Both the position numbers and the translations under genes were made by a program. Source: Epiperipatus broadwayi (lineage: Eukaryota; Onychophora; Udeonychophora; Euonychophora; Peripatidae). From it: DNA of 64,000 nucleotides. The notes below the pieces were generated by a model. It made no database searches. It saw only the letters and a program-made list of their open reading frames with translations, and was not told the origin of the DNA. The stretch is taken from positions 3,203,482 through 3,267,481 of the forward strand of contig JAQFVV010006309.1 of the NCBI GenBank assembly GCA_028023455.1, written 5' to 3'. Positions 1-11,917 of the stretch are shown piece by piece; positions within the stretch are counted from its first letter, which is position 1; every line of letters begins with the position of its first letter.

Positions 1-1242
1 ACTTTAAAATAACTATTATTGTTTTCTACTGTGTGTGTGAATTCCATATGGTAGAAAGAATTTATTAAAGTAGTTATTATCTTTAAATTACAATCATTTA
101 TAAAGAAAATTGCCATAAATTCTTATAATATAGTCTGTAATGTATGTTTGAGAAAAAGAACATTATATCTTGTCTGACAATTATGATACTTTGTGAATAA
201 ATTATTGTTTGTTATTTGTTTAAATAATCTGTTAACTTCTTTATATATAATATTATCTAGTCTGCATATTAATTCCATATTCATTTCATCAGATTGCATG
301 ATCTAACCAGATATTGCAATAATAGTTGTATAGTGGTCATCATAATCACATAGTAAAGAAAATATTTCTAATTTTATTAAAATATATAAAGAATATTTCC
401 CTTTATATTTTCTTATATTTAATGTTAATTGGTGCCCAAACCAATTAAATTAAATTAAATTTAAGCATACATAAGCTGATCATTACAATATTTATACACG
501 TGTGCGGAAGTAAAATAAAAAAGGTGATATTTAATAAGTTAAAAGATAAAGTATTGCAATTGAAATTTATTGTAATTAGATCTGTTATTTTACACAAGTT
601 AATATAAAGAACTGACACATGGATCCTGCATCAAAGTAATATAATATCACTAAAGATCTCAAATTCATTTAAGAATTGCATTATAAAATTTTAAAAATGT
701 AATGATAAAATTGTAAGAGCAATAAATATATTCTTCAACATTCTGAATAACACATCATGCTTAGATTGGGCATGGAAATTAATATCAGTAAAAGTCTTCA
801 TGAAAAAGTATTCTGTAGTAAACTTTTGCATGCATTTTATGAGAAAAGCAGACTTCATTTATATTATGAAGATTATATCAGAGATATCCTAAAAGATGCC
901 ATACTGATTACTTTCGTTAAAATAAGATAAAAAAACATTGGAGAGCTGCGGTTAAGAAAGATGTTGAAGCCTTTTTTTTGAAAAAAGTATATTATGAAAA
1001 AAGTTAAAAGACAACATCATTAGATATCAAATAAAGTGATTAAAAAGCAGTATGTGATGTATTTGGCCACATTGGATTTTATAATCATCTCTGAATTAAT
1101 TTTTTAAATTATTTTATTTTTAATCTTTTTTAATTTTTTCCTCTTCTGTAGTTAGTGTAGAGATAGACATTTACAAATGGCTGCTAATGAAAAGATAATA
1201 ATATGGGGGAAAAAATCTAATGAATAAAACCAAAACTTTGGG
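1..1242. other. No recognisable gene or element
   Basis: A+T-rich sequence with many stop codons in every frame. I see no exon-like stretch, no RNA gene and no repeat shared with the rest of the window. It is probably intergenic or intronic. Confidence 0.5.
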
Positions 1243-1345
1243 TTTTTTTTTAAATGTCATGGCATCGGCCGGGACGTGAACCCGCAACCCGGGCAACTGC
1301 CTACAAGTGCAAGGCAGTCATGCTGACCTCTCGACCATCAATGCT
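1243..1345 (-). repeat. tRNA-derived SINE, family A
   Basis: Read on the minus strand this is a tRNA-like head with box A (TGGTCGAGAGGTCAGC) and box B (GGGTTCACGTCCCGG), then a short GATGCCATGACA tail and an A-run, seen on the plus strand as a T-run at 1243-1251. The same consensus occurs at 20643-20759, 22979-23089, 27628-27724, 36466-36542 and 57185-57285. Box B keeps GTTC but has ACG or GCG where a real tRNA has GAA, so this is a SINE rather than a working tRNA gene. I find no clear target-site duplication for this copy. Confidence 0.75.
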
Positions 1346-1437
1346 AGATCTGTTACATTTTATTAATAGATTTCAAGATCTTTATTTATAGAAAAATTTT
1401 CTAAAACAGATTACAAAAAAAAAAAAAAACAGGTTAG

Positions 1438-1653
1438 AGGTCTTACATATATGTGTGTGTGTGTGTAATGATATTCTTATTTGATGTCTGTATTTCTTCA
1501 AAGATATACATTGGAGAAATGAACTAAAGAGCACTTGCTGTTATTAAAGGTCTTACATATATGTGTGTGTGTAATGATATTCTTATTTGATGTCTGTATT
1601 TCTTCAAAGATATACATTGGAGAAATGAACTAAAGAGCACTTGCTGTTATTAA
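1438..1653. repeat. Tandem duplication of a ~107-bp unit
   Basis: Two head-to-tail copies (1438-1547 and 1548-1653) start AGGTCTTACATATATGTGTG and end CTTGCTGTTATTAA. They are almost identical apart from the length of the internal (TG)n run. The near-identity points to a recent local duplication, probably started at the TG microsatellite. No coding potential is seen. Confidence 0.85.
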
Positions 1654-2077
1654 GAAGGTTCAAAAAACAAAAAAATGTAATGGAAATGATAATGTTTCAG
1701 CATTGTTTTTGATGACAGAATAGATTTATGTATATATGGTTTTAATTTGAGTTATAATAATGTAAAAATATTGCATATTGAAAGAAACAACAATAAAAGG
1801 AAAATAAAGAAAGCCATGTTAATATATAAATATAAGCAAGACTTAATAAATAGACATGCAGCAAATGTAAAAATCATGAAATTGTGAGATGATTAGCCTT
1901 TGAAAGTGTTAGTTGACAAAGACTACAAAGATAGTTGAAAGTGCTCCTAAGTGGATAAAAGTTTTTAAAGTTATACTTTACAAATATTTGGTTACTATAT
2001 TTATTAATATTCAATTACAATATTATATATATGAGAGAGAGAAAAAAAAAACAATACATAAAGCTAGCTGAAATCTA

Positions 2078-2212
2078 CCATGTTTCTCTGAAAATAAAAC
2101 CTAGCCAGAAAATAAGCTGTAGTATGATTTTTTAGTATGCTTGTAATATAAACCCTACTACCCCAAATATAAACCCTAGTTAAGATTGTCAGTCAAATAG
2201 ATGGTGTTTGTT
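2078..2212. repeat. Interspersed repeat with repeated AAATAAACCCTA motifs
   Basis: The segment contains several diverged copies of a (G)AAAATAARMCCTA motif (AAAATAAAACCTAGCC, AAAATAAGC, AATATAAACCCTA, AAATATAAACCCTAG). It then runs into TTAAGATTGTCAGTCAAATAGATGG. This arrangement resembles a widespread non-coding repeat seen in several animal genomes (CCCCGAAAATAAGACC-like), but I cannot name the family. Confidence 0.35.
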
Positions 2213-3125
2213 TGCTCATTTAAATATATGATGGGCATATTGAATTATGAAGTAGTGAATTTATAAATAAACAATATTATTGATAATAATGCTTTAAATA
2301 AATGCTAATATAAATTATATAGTTCTTTTATATTTTCCCATTGACCATTTTTGACAAATATAATTCTATCTGTATAAAGAAACATTTTTTTCTATGACAA
2401 GTCAGTATATCAGAAAATTATATAATTTTATTTTATTTATATTAGTACCTAGATTTAGAATGCTTGATTTAGTTTTAGAGTTGAATTTTCATATTATAAA
2501 ATCGCCATCAGATGTCAATGGATAGTAATTAATGAAAATAGCAAGTTACTTTTTATTAAATATTATCAAATTTATAACATCTGACTGATAGGTGGAACAA
2601 TTTATTATTTATAAGGAATTGTGAAAAGTTATTAGCTTTCTTTCTTTAAACCATAAATAAATACTGAAACACTTTAGTCTCTATATAACATCAAGAGATT
2701 GCATTTAAAAGCTTATACTTTTGAATGCAGAAAGCTTTTACAGTTTGATATTTTCATTACTTTCTGTCTATTGTCATCTGAAGATGATTTTTCTAATATG
2801 AAAATACGACAGATATTTCCACAATTTTAAATATTTAGAATATATTATGTGCCTATATATATATAGTACTATATATATATAGCATTGATTATTAATAATG
2901 AATTTATATTCTCTAAAGGGGAATCTTGGAAATAAATACAATCAGTATGGCATTTCCAGTTTATGTATATATATATAATATTCAAATATAAGTATATTAT
3001 CTATACTAAACATAATTTAATTAGAAATGATTTGAACTCAGACTTTCAAGCTCCCTGCAGTTCTGCACTCCATCTTATACAACCGATACATATGACCACA
3101 TACATTTGAATAATATAAATGATCT

Positions 3126-3167
3126 CCAATATATGTATTGCATCCTGAACCAGCACTCATAAGTTTG
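3126..3167 (-). ncRNA. Degenerate hammerhead motif
   Basis: On the minus strand this aligns with the 42-nt hammerhead consensus of the repeat family. The core reads CTTATGA instead of CTGATGA, the GAAA block reads GCAA, and stem I is damaged. It is expected to be inactive and is listed as a family member by alignment. Confidence 0.6.
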
Positions 3168-3793
3168 TCCAGATCACCATCTCCTACATATATATATATG
3201 ACCAATGCTCAGTTTATATTAGGATATCAAATCTTCAAACTTTAATGGACAAGCTTTAATCTTCTCTAACTCTTCAAACATTCATATCATTGAAAATCTA
3301 ATGATGGAATACTCAAAGCCCCATGTTGATGCCAATATTATTGTCATACCCATGTTTACTTTAAATCATTCGGACCCCTCACATATAGAATCTTAATATG
3401 TTCATTTAAATACACAGAAGAGCGATGGACTGAATACAGGATGAATATGTAATATTCAAATATAAGTATATTGTCTATACATATTTAAATATCATATATT
3501 CATCTTGTAGTCTGCCCATTCACCTTCTGTGTATTTAAATGGACATATTAAGTTCCTATATGTGAGGGGTCAGAATGATGTAAAGCCAACATTTGTATGA
3601 TAATACTATTGGCATCAACAAGAGTTTTGATTGTTCCATTATCGGATTTACTATCATCAGGTTTTCAATGATATGGATGGCTGATGATTTGGAGGATGGA
3701 GAAGAATGAAGCTTTTCCATTAAAGTTTGAAGATTTGCTATCCTAATATCGGCTGAGCATTGATTGTATATATATGGGAAATGGTGATCTGAA

Positions 3794-3835
3794 CCAACTG
3801 ATGAGTGCTGATTTAGCATGAAATACACATATTGG
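3794..3835 (+). ncRNA. Hammerhead ribozyme motif (intact core)
   Basis: Reads CCAA, CTGATGA, GTGCT-GATTT-AGCAT, GAAA, TACACATA, TTGG. The universal core (CUGAUGA and GAAA) is present. Stem I is CCAA/UUGG and extends outward by GAUC/GAUC across a small bulge. Stem II is UGCU/AGCA plus a G-U closing pair with a 5-nt loop. Stem III is very short and imperfect here (A-U and U-A, then an A-C mismatch). Expected cleavage is just before UUGG, between 3831 and 3832. Minimal hammerheads with tiny stem III are known from retroelement and satellite RNAs and often act as dimers. The core is seen directly; activity is inferred. Confidence 0.7.
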
Positions 3836-3895
3836 AGATCATTTATATTATTCACATGTATGAGATGGAGTGCATAACTGTAGGGGGTGTCAAGT

Positions 3896-6045
3896 CCCTT
3901 CTAATATATATATAAGAGAATGTGTGTAAAACAGCCATAAATTAAATGACTTGTGCATAAACATACAGAAATATAGAAAATAATAAATGACAGTAAATAT
4001 TTTAATAACAAAAGCAATAAAAGTGCATTTACAAAAACAATATACAGTAATATACAGCAATGGAAGTAAATTTATGGTTTGCAAAAAGTGATAAAAAATT
4101 ATTGTCATATATATATATGAAACGTATTACGGCATACTACGGAAAAAAAACACCTTTATATTTACTATACACCTATCACGCCAATTAGTATTATAAAAGG
4201 CCGAATCTGATCTTTTAAAATTTTATAATTCATTAATAAGGAAATACTAATGAACATTGGTTCCATTATATCATTAATCAATATGTGCTTGTTTTAATTT
4301 TTAATACATGGTTTTAATACATGGAATTTAAATTTAAAAATAAAGTAGAAAATCCTAGTAATGAAGAAAGTAATAACAGAAATAATAAATATAATCAAAC
4401 CCAGAATATCATTCATGTAGAATAAGATGTCATTATATTGTTTACTTTATTAAGAAAATGTTAGTCATTAAAAACGTGTGTAATGTATATTTAATAATAA
4501 TAAATGTAACTTTTGTTTTTTTATGGTATATTTGATAAAGAGAATGACTTATTTTCGCATTTACAACTTCAAACATACTTCAGTATCGGTTGATCCAATG
4601 TTTTTTGATCATTTGAGTTGATCCAATGTTTGCGTGGCATTTCGTATCTAAGTAGTAATATTTTTATTGAATTGATAAAACATATTTTTTAAAAAGCGAT
4701 CGATTCAAAAATCTTTGGCTTTTTTGAGTTAATTTCTCTTTCACATTTTAAATTTCACAAAGTATTGTTATTTAAATTTTATTTATAAATGAGGCAATAT
4801 ATGTATTAAAACAAAATAATCTGTTTTTCTCATATATTTATATATTTTAAATTTTAAGTCTTCGATGTGTGTCTCTTCTAATAAATAAAAAGCAAAAATG
4901 TCTACATTTTTAAACTTCTCTTTTATATCTAATAAATGAAACTTTAATTTCAATTTTTTCCTGCCCATTTTATAATAGTAACAAGAATAAAATTAATACA
5001 CCACCATTACTTTACACAAAAGCACTTAATTTTCTCATCATTTTTTAAAGTGTAAAGCCTGTAGGTTACTTGCTGCAATTTTCCTCCATCGAGAGCAGTC
5101 GGGAGTTTGGAAACAACTGTTCCCTGCTGGCATTACAAACTATCTGTCAATCAAATATAAAAAAGGGATCGAAGTAAAGAACATGGAATAAAAATTTTCA
5201 CATGAAAGAATATTACTATGCTTAATAGACCATATTTGAATTAGTTTTTCTTTTTTTAACTTTACTTTAAAGAAATGGTTTAAAGTAATCTCACCATTGC
5301 TTTTTATAATAAAACATGTTTAAAGAATGAATGCTTCATTTCACTCACTTACTTTAAAACGCCTGCAATTCCGCTAAAAACCGTGAGAGAGGGGAATGAT
5401 TTTAAAACCCAAGCTTTAGATAAGCTTTACTTATTTCAAATGTAAGGTGTATACAAATTTCATTGTTTTTTTTTTTAAAAAAAAATGGAAACAAATACTT
5501 TTATTCTTCAATTGAAGATTTAAAAGGGATAAAAGAAAGGTTTAAAAATACTAAGAAAATTATGTTTATAAATTTGTTAAAACATTTTTAAAAAATTAAT
5601 ATTCTTTTATCATTCAACGCCATCATTTTCAATTACTGGTAAGGAATTGCATAATGAAAAGTTTCTAAATTTAATCGAATTTTTTTGATCTGTAGCTTTT
5701 ATTATTTATATCATTTCTTACCCGGATTTTTACAATTTATTGGGATTCTGTTTAAAATATGAACTGTTCATCTATTATATATATATTTTTAGAAATATAT
5801 CCAACACAGCTTTATTCTAGGTTTTAAATTTTTTCAATAGGTTCATTGATTTATTTCTTTAGCTCTGGAGTCCTTATGGCTTCCAACATTCATTACTTTA
5901 TGGTTGCCGTGTGACGTCACTGCATTGCTAGAATTATATGAAAGGTAGTTTGCAGTAGCAGGGTTAACATATGGTAATGATGCGTTATGTGTTAGTAAAT
6001 GGGTATTAGATTACTTAAAAAAAAGTACAAAGGGAAGTAGAAAGA
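3896..6045. other. No recognisable gene or element
   Basis: A+T-rich, with only short open frames of up to ~70 codons that have low-complexity hydrophobic translations typical of AT-rich noise. No splice-bounded exon or repeat shared within the window was found. Confidence 0.45.
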
Positions 6046-6048
6046 CAT

Positions 6049-6812
6049 GCATTGGATGAAGATATATGGACAGCAAGGGAGGCAATTCAAAAAGAAATGG
6101 GATGGTCAAGTTTTTATGTGAGAGATGCAAAAAATGAAATGAAAATGTTTGGTAGATTGCAGTTTATGGATAATAAAACAATAGCCAAAATAGTATTTAA
6201 TTGGGTTACGAGTAAAGGGCAGGCATCAAGATGGGTGAGAAAGGTAATGTGGTATGCAAAAGATTTGGATAAAGAATTTATATCAGTATATTTATACAAA
6301 AGATGGGATGATTGTTTTAGGAGGATTGTTGAGTATTATAGTGGTAAGGGGAATGGGATAAAAGAATAGATTTATTAATAAAGAATAGAGAGTTAGAGAG
6401 ATGGAGAACTAGTATGGAGAGTAAAAAGAGTTTAAATATATATAGAAGTAAACAGAATATTAGGTGCAAGTTAATATATGATAATAATAAAAATAGTTTA
6501 TTGTTTAAGGCTCAAATGGGATTTTTAGCAACAAGAGGATATACATGTAAATGGAAAAATATGGGTGATTTAGTCTGTAAATTGTGTATGGAAGGAGTAG
6601 AAAATATTGGGCATCTGTTAATTGAATGTAAATGCTTGAAAACAGAAAGTGTACAAATAATGAAATATGAAAAAAGTGATTATACAGAAAGTGGATTATT
6701 ATTTTTTATGCTGGATTTGGAAAAAGATAAGGGGGATTTAGATATAAAGACCATAGAGTTGACAAATATTATGTTGTGGAAATGGGATGGAACAGAATAT
6801 GGGAAAACTTAG
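6049..6812 (+). pseudogene. 3' end of a non-LTR retrotransposon ORF2 (zinc-knuckle tail)
   Basis: Two overlapping open segments (about 6049-6369 and 6366-6812) join by a single frameshift near 6366. The second contains ELERWRTSMESKKSL (from about 6390), an FKAQMGFLATRG block and a CKLC...HLLIEC cysteine-histidine cluster. This is the order seen at the C-terminus of LINE reverse transcriptases, just after the RT domain, where a CCHC-type zinc-binding motif closes the protein. The RT catalytic region is missing, so this is a 5'-truncated copy. The segment after the stop (6813-6905) is probably the 3' UTR. The wording of the ERWRTSMESKKSL block resembles LINEs described from ticks, by memory only. 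Confidence 0.7.
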
Positions 6813-6924
6813 AGTGGGGAATGGAAGGTAAAGTGGCTAACAGGTTTCTCTGGGAATAGTTGCTGAGAGATTCCTGACTCCGTTTAAGAAGTCACAGCAC
6901 ATCACATCATATTTAAGCACTGAT

Positions 6925-7390
6925 AAAACACATTTGTTAAAAACTCCTCAAATACATGGACATATTTTCTTTTCATATTAAATTCCTTTTAACAAAAGCA
7001 TTTCATCAGAGCTTGGTCCTTATATTACATTCATCCAGTTACTTCATTTTTCTTAATAATAGCTGATCAACATGTTCGTAATTGTGAATCTCTTTTAATT
7101 CATTATTACTTTTTTAAAATCTCTTTAGTCTTACCATTTGGTTTCATAAGATAACTTATGTAACATTTCTGGAGCTCTGAAGCACTATTTTAAAAACAAT
7201 CATAAACCATCTTCATTTTAAAACAATCATAAATCATCTCCATTTACTTTTATTCCTTTAGCTTTCCATTTTGATTCACTAAATGCTTCTTATAAAACTT
7301 TTTAAAAAGTTTTAGAAATATGAAATTACTCAACAATATTAATATATCTAGTGTCATCATGTAATCTGATCACTGGTTGAAAGTTTAACC
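6925..7390 (-). pseudogene. Decayed RTE-clade LINE fragment (RT palm to thumb)
   Basis: This minus-strand fragment aligns in order with the better-preserved RTE copy at 58400-59880. Shared blocks are AACAAAAGCA...CCAA..., ATGTT(T)CATC, and the stretch TCTCCATTTACTTTTATTCC at 7238-7257, which matches 58741 onward. A match to GTCATCATGTAATCTGAT follows. The reading frame is destroyed by stops and indels. It lacks both element ends. Confidence 0.6.
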
Positions 7391-8180
7391 TGTATTTATA
7401 TATATTTTCCAAGATACAAATATCAGTAACATGTATAAAATAACATTTTGGGTTGGATAACATCATCTTCTGGCTTGAGAGTTGTGATAAGATGCATATG
7501 AATGAATATCAGATAGTGCATTACTGTAAATCTTATTAATAATGGATATTATTGCATAACATTAAAGGCTACTTAATGTAAACTGGTAAAAATATGGCAA
7601 ATTATTGATATTTATATCCTATGCTGATTAATACAGTGATGGTTCCAAGAGCTAAAACAAATGAGAAAAAAATTAAATTTGAAAAAATTGAATGGTACTG
7701 TATTACTCAACCCATCATTCAAATTACTTGAACATATTATTATCTTCTTTATAAATGGCCATAGGATTACTAAATTAATATTTGTGAGTTATTGTTTATC
7801 TATACATGCCTAATAAAGACTATTGAGATGTTCTCTATTTTAGCTAAATATAAAACTAAAATTTATTAAATATAATTGATAAAAACTGAAGAAAAATTAT
7901 AATAAAATAAAGAAACTGTCTTTTCTAAATTATTTTTTATTATTAAAAACCTACATGGTTGTTGCAGTGGTCACTTAAATATGCTCATTTTCATAATTCC
8001 GAAGCTTTAACTTTCTTTGTAAGTCTTTTTTTAACTAAGGGTGTATTTATATATTTTTATTTGATACCAATTTGCAAACTTTTATTTTTTTAAAGCTTTT
8101 TTTTTAAATATAAATTTTATCAATCTTATTAAAAATAATGATTGTGTGATCAAAGAAAAAAACAAAGATATATATCTATA
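7391..8180. other. No recognisable gene or element
   Basis: A+T-rich, with no long frame, no RNA gene and no repeat shared elsewhere in the window. Confidence 0.4.
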
Positions 8181-8184
8181 CTGA

Positions 8185-8275
8185 CCTGTGAGCACCAAAA
8201 TCGATCCTGAGATGATCCCCAAGTCAGAGACTCTACCTACTCCACCAAATGACACAGGGCATTGTGTGCTTAAAT
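8185..8275 (-). repeat. Degenerate tRNA-derived repeat, family B
   Basis: The minus strand reads CATTTGGTGGAGTAGGTAGAGTC, then TCTGACTTGGGGATCATCTC and AGGATCGATTTTGGTGCTC. This resembles a tRNA D-arm, an anticodon arm and a decayed T-arm/box B. A second copy lies at 27010-27105 (GATGGTAGAACATCTGACTTGGGATTGGAAGATCCCAGGATAG). The pair defines a second tRNA-related repeat family. A functional tRNA is unlikely. Confidence 0.5.
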
Positions 8276-8909
8276 TGCTTAAGAGATCATGTTATATCCT
8301 AAAATTCCAGTAGCAGTCAGGCACGATAATTCCATTTGATTAATCAAATTCAGATTTTATTCTTTACTCCCTTGAAAATCAAGATATTTAGCCCTTGATA
8401 TTCCCTTTAACTCCCACACAGGATATTACTTTCAATTATGTATTCAAAATAATTTATTCAAAAGAATAATCATATAAAGAGTTCATCAAATCTTATGATG
8501 TAAGTCTAAAATTAAAATGCTAGAATAAATTACAAACTGAATATTATCAATTTGATTATCTATTATTCAAAGCCTTCCCAGTATACAACAAATAAGCAAA
8601 TTATTTTGTGCATACATTTACAAATAAAATTAATGGTGGGGGGGGGGGTGTTAAATAAATATCTATAAATTAATAATACTAATTGCAAAGAACTGTTTTT
8701 TTTTTGATAGCAGTTGTGTTTTTAATGAGTTATTAAAAGATTTTAAAGGCTAAAAAATTCCTAAATTCCATAAAGCGCTGAAGCTCAAGAATTTTAATTA
8801 ATGATGTTTTTATTATATAAAAGAGTGAATAGCAACAGTAAACTATCATTATTAATAATATCAAAGATTATTTAATGAATAATATTTCTTTGTATACTTT
8901 TCACTAAAC

Positions 8910-9085
8910 ACTTACACAAGGTAGGAATTGGTTTCCATACCTTTTAACTCCTTGTGGAGGGGAATAATCATAAATACATGGCCAAAGATATGATTTTCAC
9001 TTGCCTTTGGTCATATGTTTATGATTACACCCCTTCATAAAGTTGTTATAAGCAGAGGGAAACCAGTGTATGAGAGTGGTGTAGT
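8910..9085. repeat. Foldback element
   Basis: Arms 8910-8985 and about 9003-9085 are imperfect inverted repeats. Examples are TTGGTTTCC/GGAAACCAG, TCCTTGTGGAGGGG against CCCCTTCATAAAG, ATAATCATAAATACATGGCCAAAG against CTTTGGTCATATGTTTATGAT. A short spacer separates them. No coding capacity is seen, so this is a MITE-like or foldback repeat. Confidence 0.6.
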
Positions 9086-9869
9086 GCACTACAGAAATGT
9101 TATTCATTAAGTGGATAATCTCTAGTCTAATGAATGACTAATAAAAATTGTTAATATTAAAGCTTATTGTTTGACTACATTACTCACTTTTCTAGCAATC
9201 TTACCCTGATTTTGGTTGGGACCAATATTTACAAATATTAAAAAATAAATAAGATATATTACACAACAAAATAGTTATTAAATGAAAAAAAAAATCCAAA
9301 ATCTATCTTTTCAAAAAATGAGCAAGTATTTACAATGATTTTAATTTAAATAAATTATTCAAATTGTTTTATCATTAACTGTTTAATATTTTATTTTACA
9401 ATCAGGTAAAAAAGCAGGTAGGAAACATTTGTCAAGATATATTTAAATCTTTTTTAAAATTTGCTAAGTGGAAAATTAATTTAAAGCAATTTAATGATTT
9501 TATATCACAATTAATAATTGTAAAAAAAATGTTACCTATGTAAATTGTCAAAAGCTGAATATATAATTAAAAAAAATAACGCAATTATTATAGAAATAAA
9601 TAAAAATAATTATCTACTTATATATGTTATATAAGCTGGACTTTTCTACATCCAACAAAAGATATAAATACTATTACTGTTTTTGCATGTAATATAATTA
9701 AATAGTCATTGATATATGTTCTTTATCTAAAAGTAAATACAATAATATTTCTTTTATTTATCTCTCTATGTAGTTTTGTTTTATGTACGTGGTTGTTATC
9801 TTCTCCATTCCTATTATCCAGCAATTTTCAACTTAAGTCTTAAGGATTTTACCTTTATTATTTTATTTT

Positions 9870-10000
9870 GTTCATTGTTCCAGGTATATTTAACTTTAAA
9901 ATGTCTTAGTGCACTGTATAAGATATTATTTATTAATTTATAGTATCATATACAATGCAACTAAGACTTTTTAAGTTAAACATGCCTGGAACAATGAAGA
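9870..10000. repeat. Foldback element
   Basis: GTTCATTGTTCCAGG...TTTAACTTTAAAATGTCTTAGTGCA at 9870-9916 is inverted as TGCAACTAAGACTTTTTAAGTTAAACATGCCTGGAACAATGAA at 9956-9998. The spacer is A+T-rich. The right arm abuts an RTE 3' fragment. Confidence 0.6.
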
Positions 10001-10225
10001 TAATATTGCTGGACATATTGCTAGAAGAAATAATAATAGATGGACAGTTAAAATCTTAAACTAGATACCAAAAGATTGTTAAAGATATAGAATGAGACCA
10101 CATGTGAGATGGATTAATAGTGATGTGGAGAAAAAAGACTAGAGATCAGAGAAGATGCATTGAACTTGGAGAGACCTTCATTCTACAGTAGAGGGATAGT
10201 GGTTGAAAATCATGATGATGATATG
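9995..10225 (+). pseudogene. RTE-clade LINE 3' fragment with (GATGAT) tail
   Basis: The degraded translation keeps the C-terminal signature seen in the other copies: GGACATATTGCTAGAAG, then ...RDQRRCIELGETFILQ. It is followed by a stop and a short ATGATGATGATATG tail. Matching copies lie at 42835-43090 and 59888-60081 (+) and at 32105-32480 (-). Short trinucleotide tails after a 5'-truncated C-terminus are typical of RTE insertions. Confidence 0.65.
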
Positions 10226-10559
10226 TTATTATTGTCATTGTTGTTGTTCCTATGGAATATTATAAAATACTACTATCCAATTAATATTTATGTATTTCTT
10301 GTGTGATTAGTTCATAAAATAATAAACTTTAAAAAATTATATTCAATTTGTAATATTTATGTATTATATAACTTCCTATGCACACAATCAAAAAAATAAG
10401 AATAAAAGCTTTGTGAATGATAGAGGAGATTTATATATTTATTAAATTGAATAAATAAAACTGGAGAAGTTAAAAGTTTGACTGCAATAGCTAAATGTAT
10501 TTTTAAGGTTTCCTTTCTTTATAAAAAAAAAAATTAAATAAAAAAAATTTAAATAAAGT

Positions 10560-10665
10560 TAAATTTTTCTAAGGACATTCAATACTCAATACTAGATGAT
10601 GGAAATAGTTCAGTATATAAATACAATTAAAATATTATCATCACAAACCTTCAGACAAACACAAA
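10560..10665 (+). repeat. Solo PLE terminal fragment
   Basis: AAATTTTTCTAAGGACATTCAATAC...TAGATGATGGAAATAGTTCAGTATATAAATAC...CATCATCACAAACCTTCAGA matches the right outer terminus of the Penelope-like insertions that end at 42644 and 46791. Nothing else of the element remains next to it. Confidence 0.65.
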
Positions 10666-10669
10666 TTAG

Positions 10670-11390
10670 GTGAATGTTTGCTTAAACTATGAAATTTAAT
10701 AAAGTAAGTATTTATTTTAAATAATATATTTAATGGGGGAGGGGAAGAAAATATATTGCAGTGAATATGGAGAAGTTTCAAAAAAAGTTTGAAATATATG
10801 TATGAGTAAAAGACACTACATAAAAACACAATCAATATTGAAAAAGGTTTGTAATAAGGCATCAAATTTTAGCCCCATTTATTCAGAAAAAAATGCAAGT
10901 ACTTATATTTATTATATTAAGCAATGTAGTAAAAAAAATCTTCAAACATTTTAGTGTTTAAATTCAAACTATTTATTTCTCCAATTATACTGATTTAATC
11001 TTAGTTAGTAATATATTTGGATAAATGTTCAGTACTTATTTTAAAAGTATTTAGTAGAATTGTTTTGAGACACATTATAGACTTATATTGGATGATTTTA
11101 ATTTTACATTTTTACTAATTCTTTTATAAATTAAAGGCAATACTAACACTATATATTTGGAAAAAAACATTAATAACATTAAGTACAACCTTAATGGATT
11201 TTCAGTTGTCATTGATGAAAGTATTCTGTACTGAAAATGTATCAAGATTATATTTAATATTTTTAGTATTTTCTCCAAAAATACAAAATTAGTATTATAC
11301 TTAATTTATTGCATTTCTGTAATAGAGTTACCGTAATTGTTTAGTTTGAACTGTTATGTTGTGATTATTTATTAAATGCATAGGAAGTAT
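10670..11390. other. No recognisable gene or element
   Basis: A+T-rich DNA between a solo PLE end and a foldback element, with only short noise-like frames. Confidence 0.4.
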
Positions 11391-11394
11391 GTAA

Positions 11395-11592
11395 ATACCT
11401 TTAGAGAAAGGCTTTAATCTTTATCATATGCACCATAAATGTTTATAATAGTCAAACAATGTCTTTATAAAATTGCTATCTTGTGTTGACGTTTGAGAGG
11501 TCTGTCTATGGTCAAAAAAAGGCATCATTTGACTATTATAAAAATTTAAGGCACATATAATAAAGGCTAAAGTCTTTCTCTAAAATTATTTG
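11395..11592. repeat. Foldback element
   Basis: TACCTTTAGAGAAAGGCTTTAATCTTTATCATATGCACC...TTATAATAGTCAAA on the left is mirrored by TTTGACTATTATAA...GGCACATATAATAAAGGCTAAAGTCTTTCTCTAAA on the right. The two arms are about 75 bp each with mismatches, around a ~50-bp unpaired centre. Confidence 0.65.
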
Positions 11593-11917
11593 AATTGTTA
11601 TATAATCTCAATCTTACCGCTATATAATTTTAGCATTTCAATTTATAAAAGTAATGCCATTTAAATATATTTATTTGTATGAATAAATATTATTTTATTA
11701 TTATATTAACATCTTTGATTTACAAACCTTTGATAAACAGTTAGTTTTGCATGAGTACATTCTAAATAACTGAATTTATTGTTTTTATAACATTTTTAGA
11801 ATAGAAATAATATTTTTTGTTGTATATATGAATTCACATTAGGTTACTTTTGTTTTCATATTTTGATAATGCTCAGTTTTATCTTTTATATTGCTACTAT
11901 TTTGCAGTACAAATAAT

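Larger units (their letters stand above)
3033..3895. repeat. Palindromic pair of hammerhead-bearing dispersed repeat (HHR-repeat locus 1)
   Basis: Two inverted copies of a ~400-bp repeat meet near 3468. The left arm (about 3033-3445) and right arm (about 3490-3895) share, in inverse order, the CTCCATCT end, the ribozyme segment, a CTTTAATGGA block, a GAAAATCT/AGATTTTC block, GACCCCTCACATATAG and the GTATTTAAAT end. A ~30-bp sequence beginning ATATTCAAATATAAGTATAT occurs directly repeated at 2977-3006 and 3450-3480. The right arm has a 99-codon open frame on the minus strand whose translation is also recognisable in copies at 34.7 kb and 61.9 kb. The family recurs at 30.9, 34.6, 52.4 and 61.8 kb. 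Confidence 0.8.
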
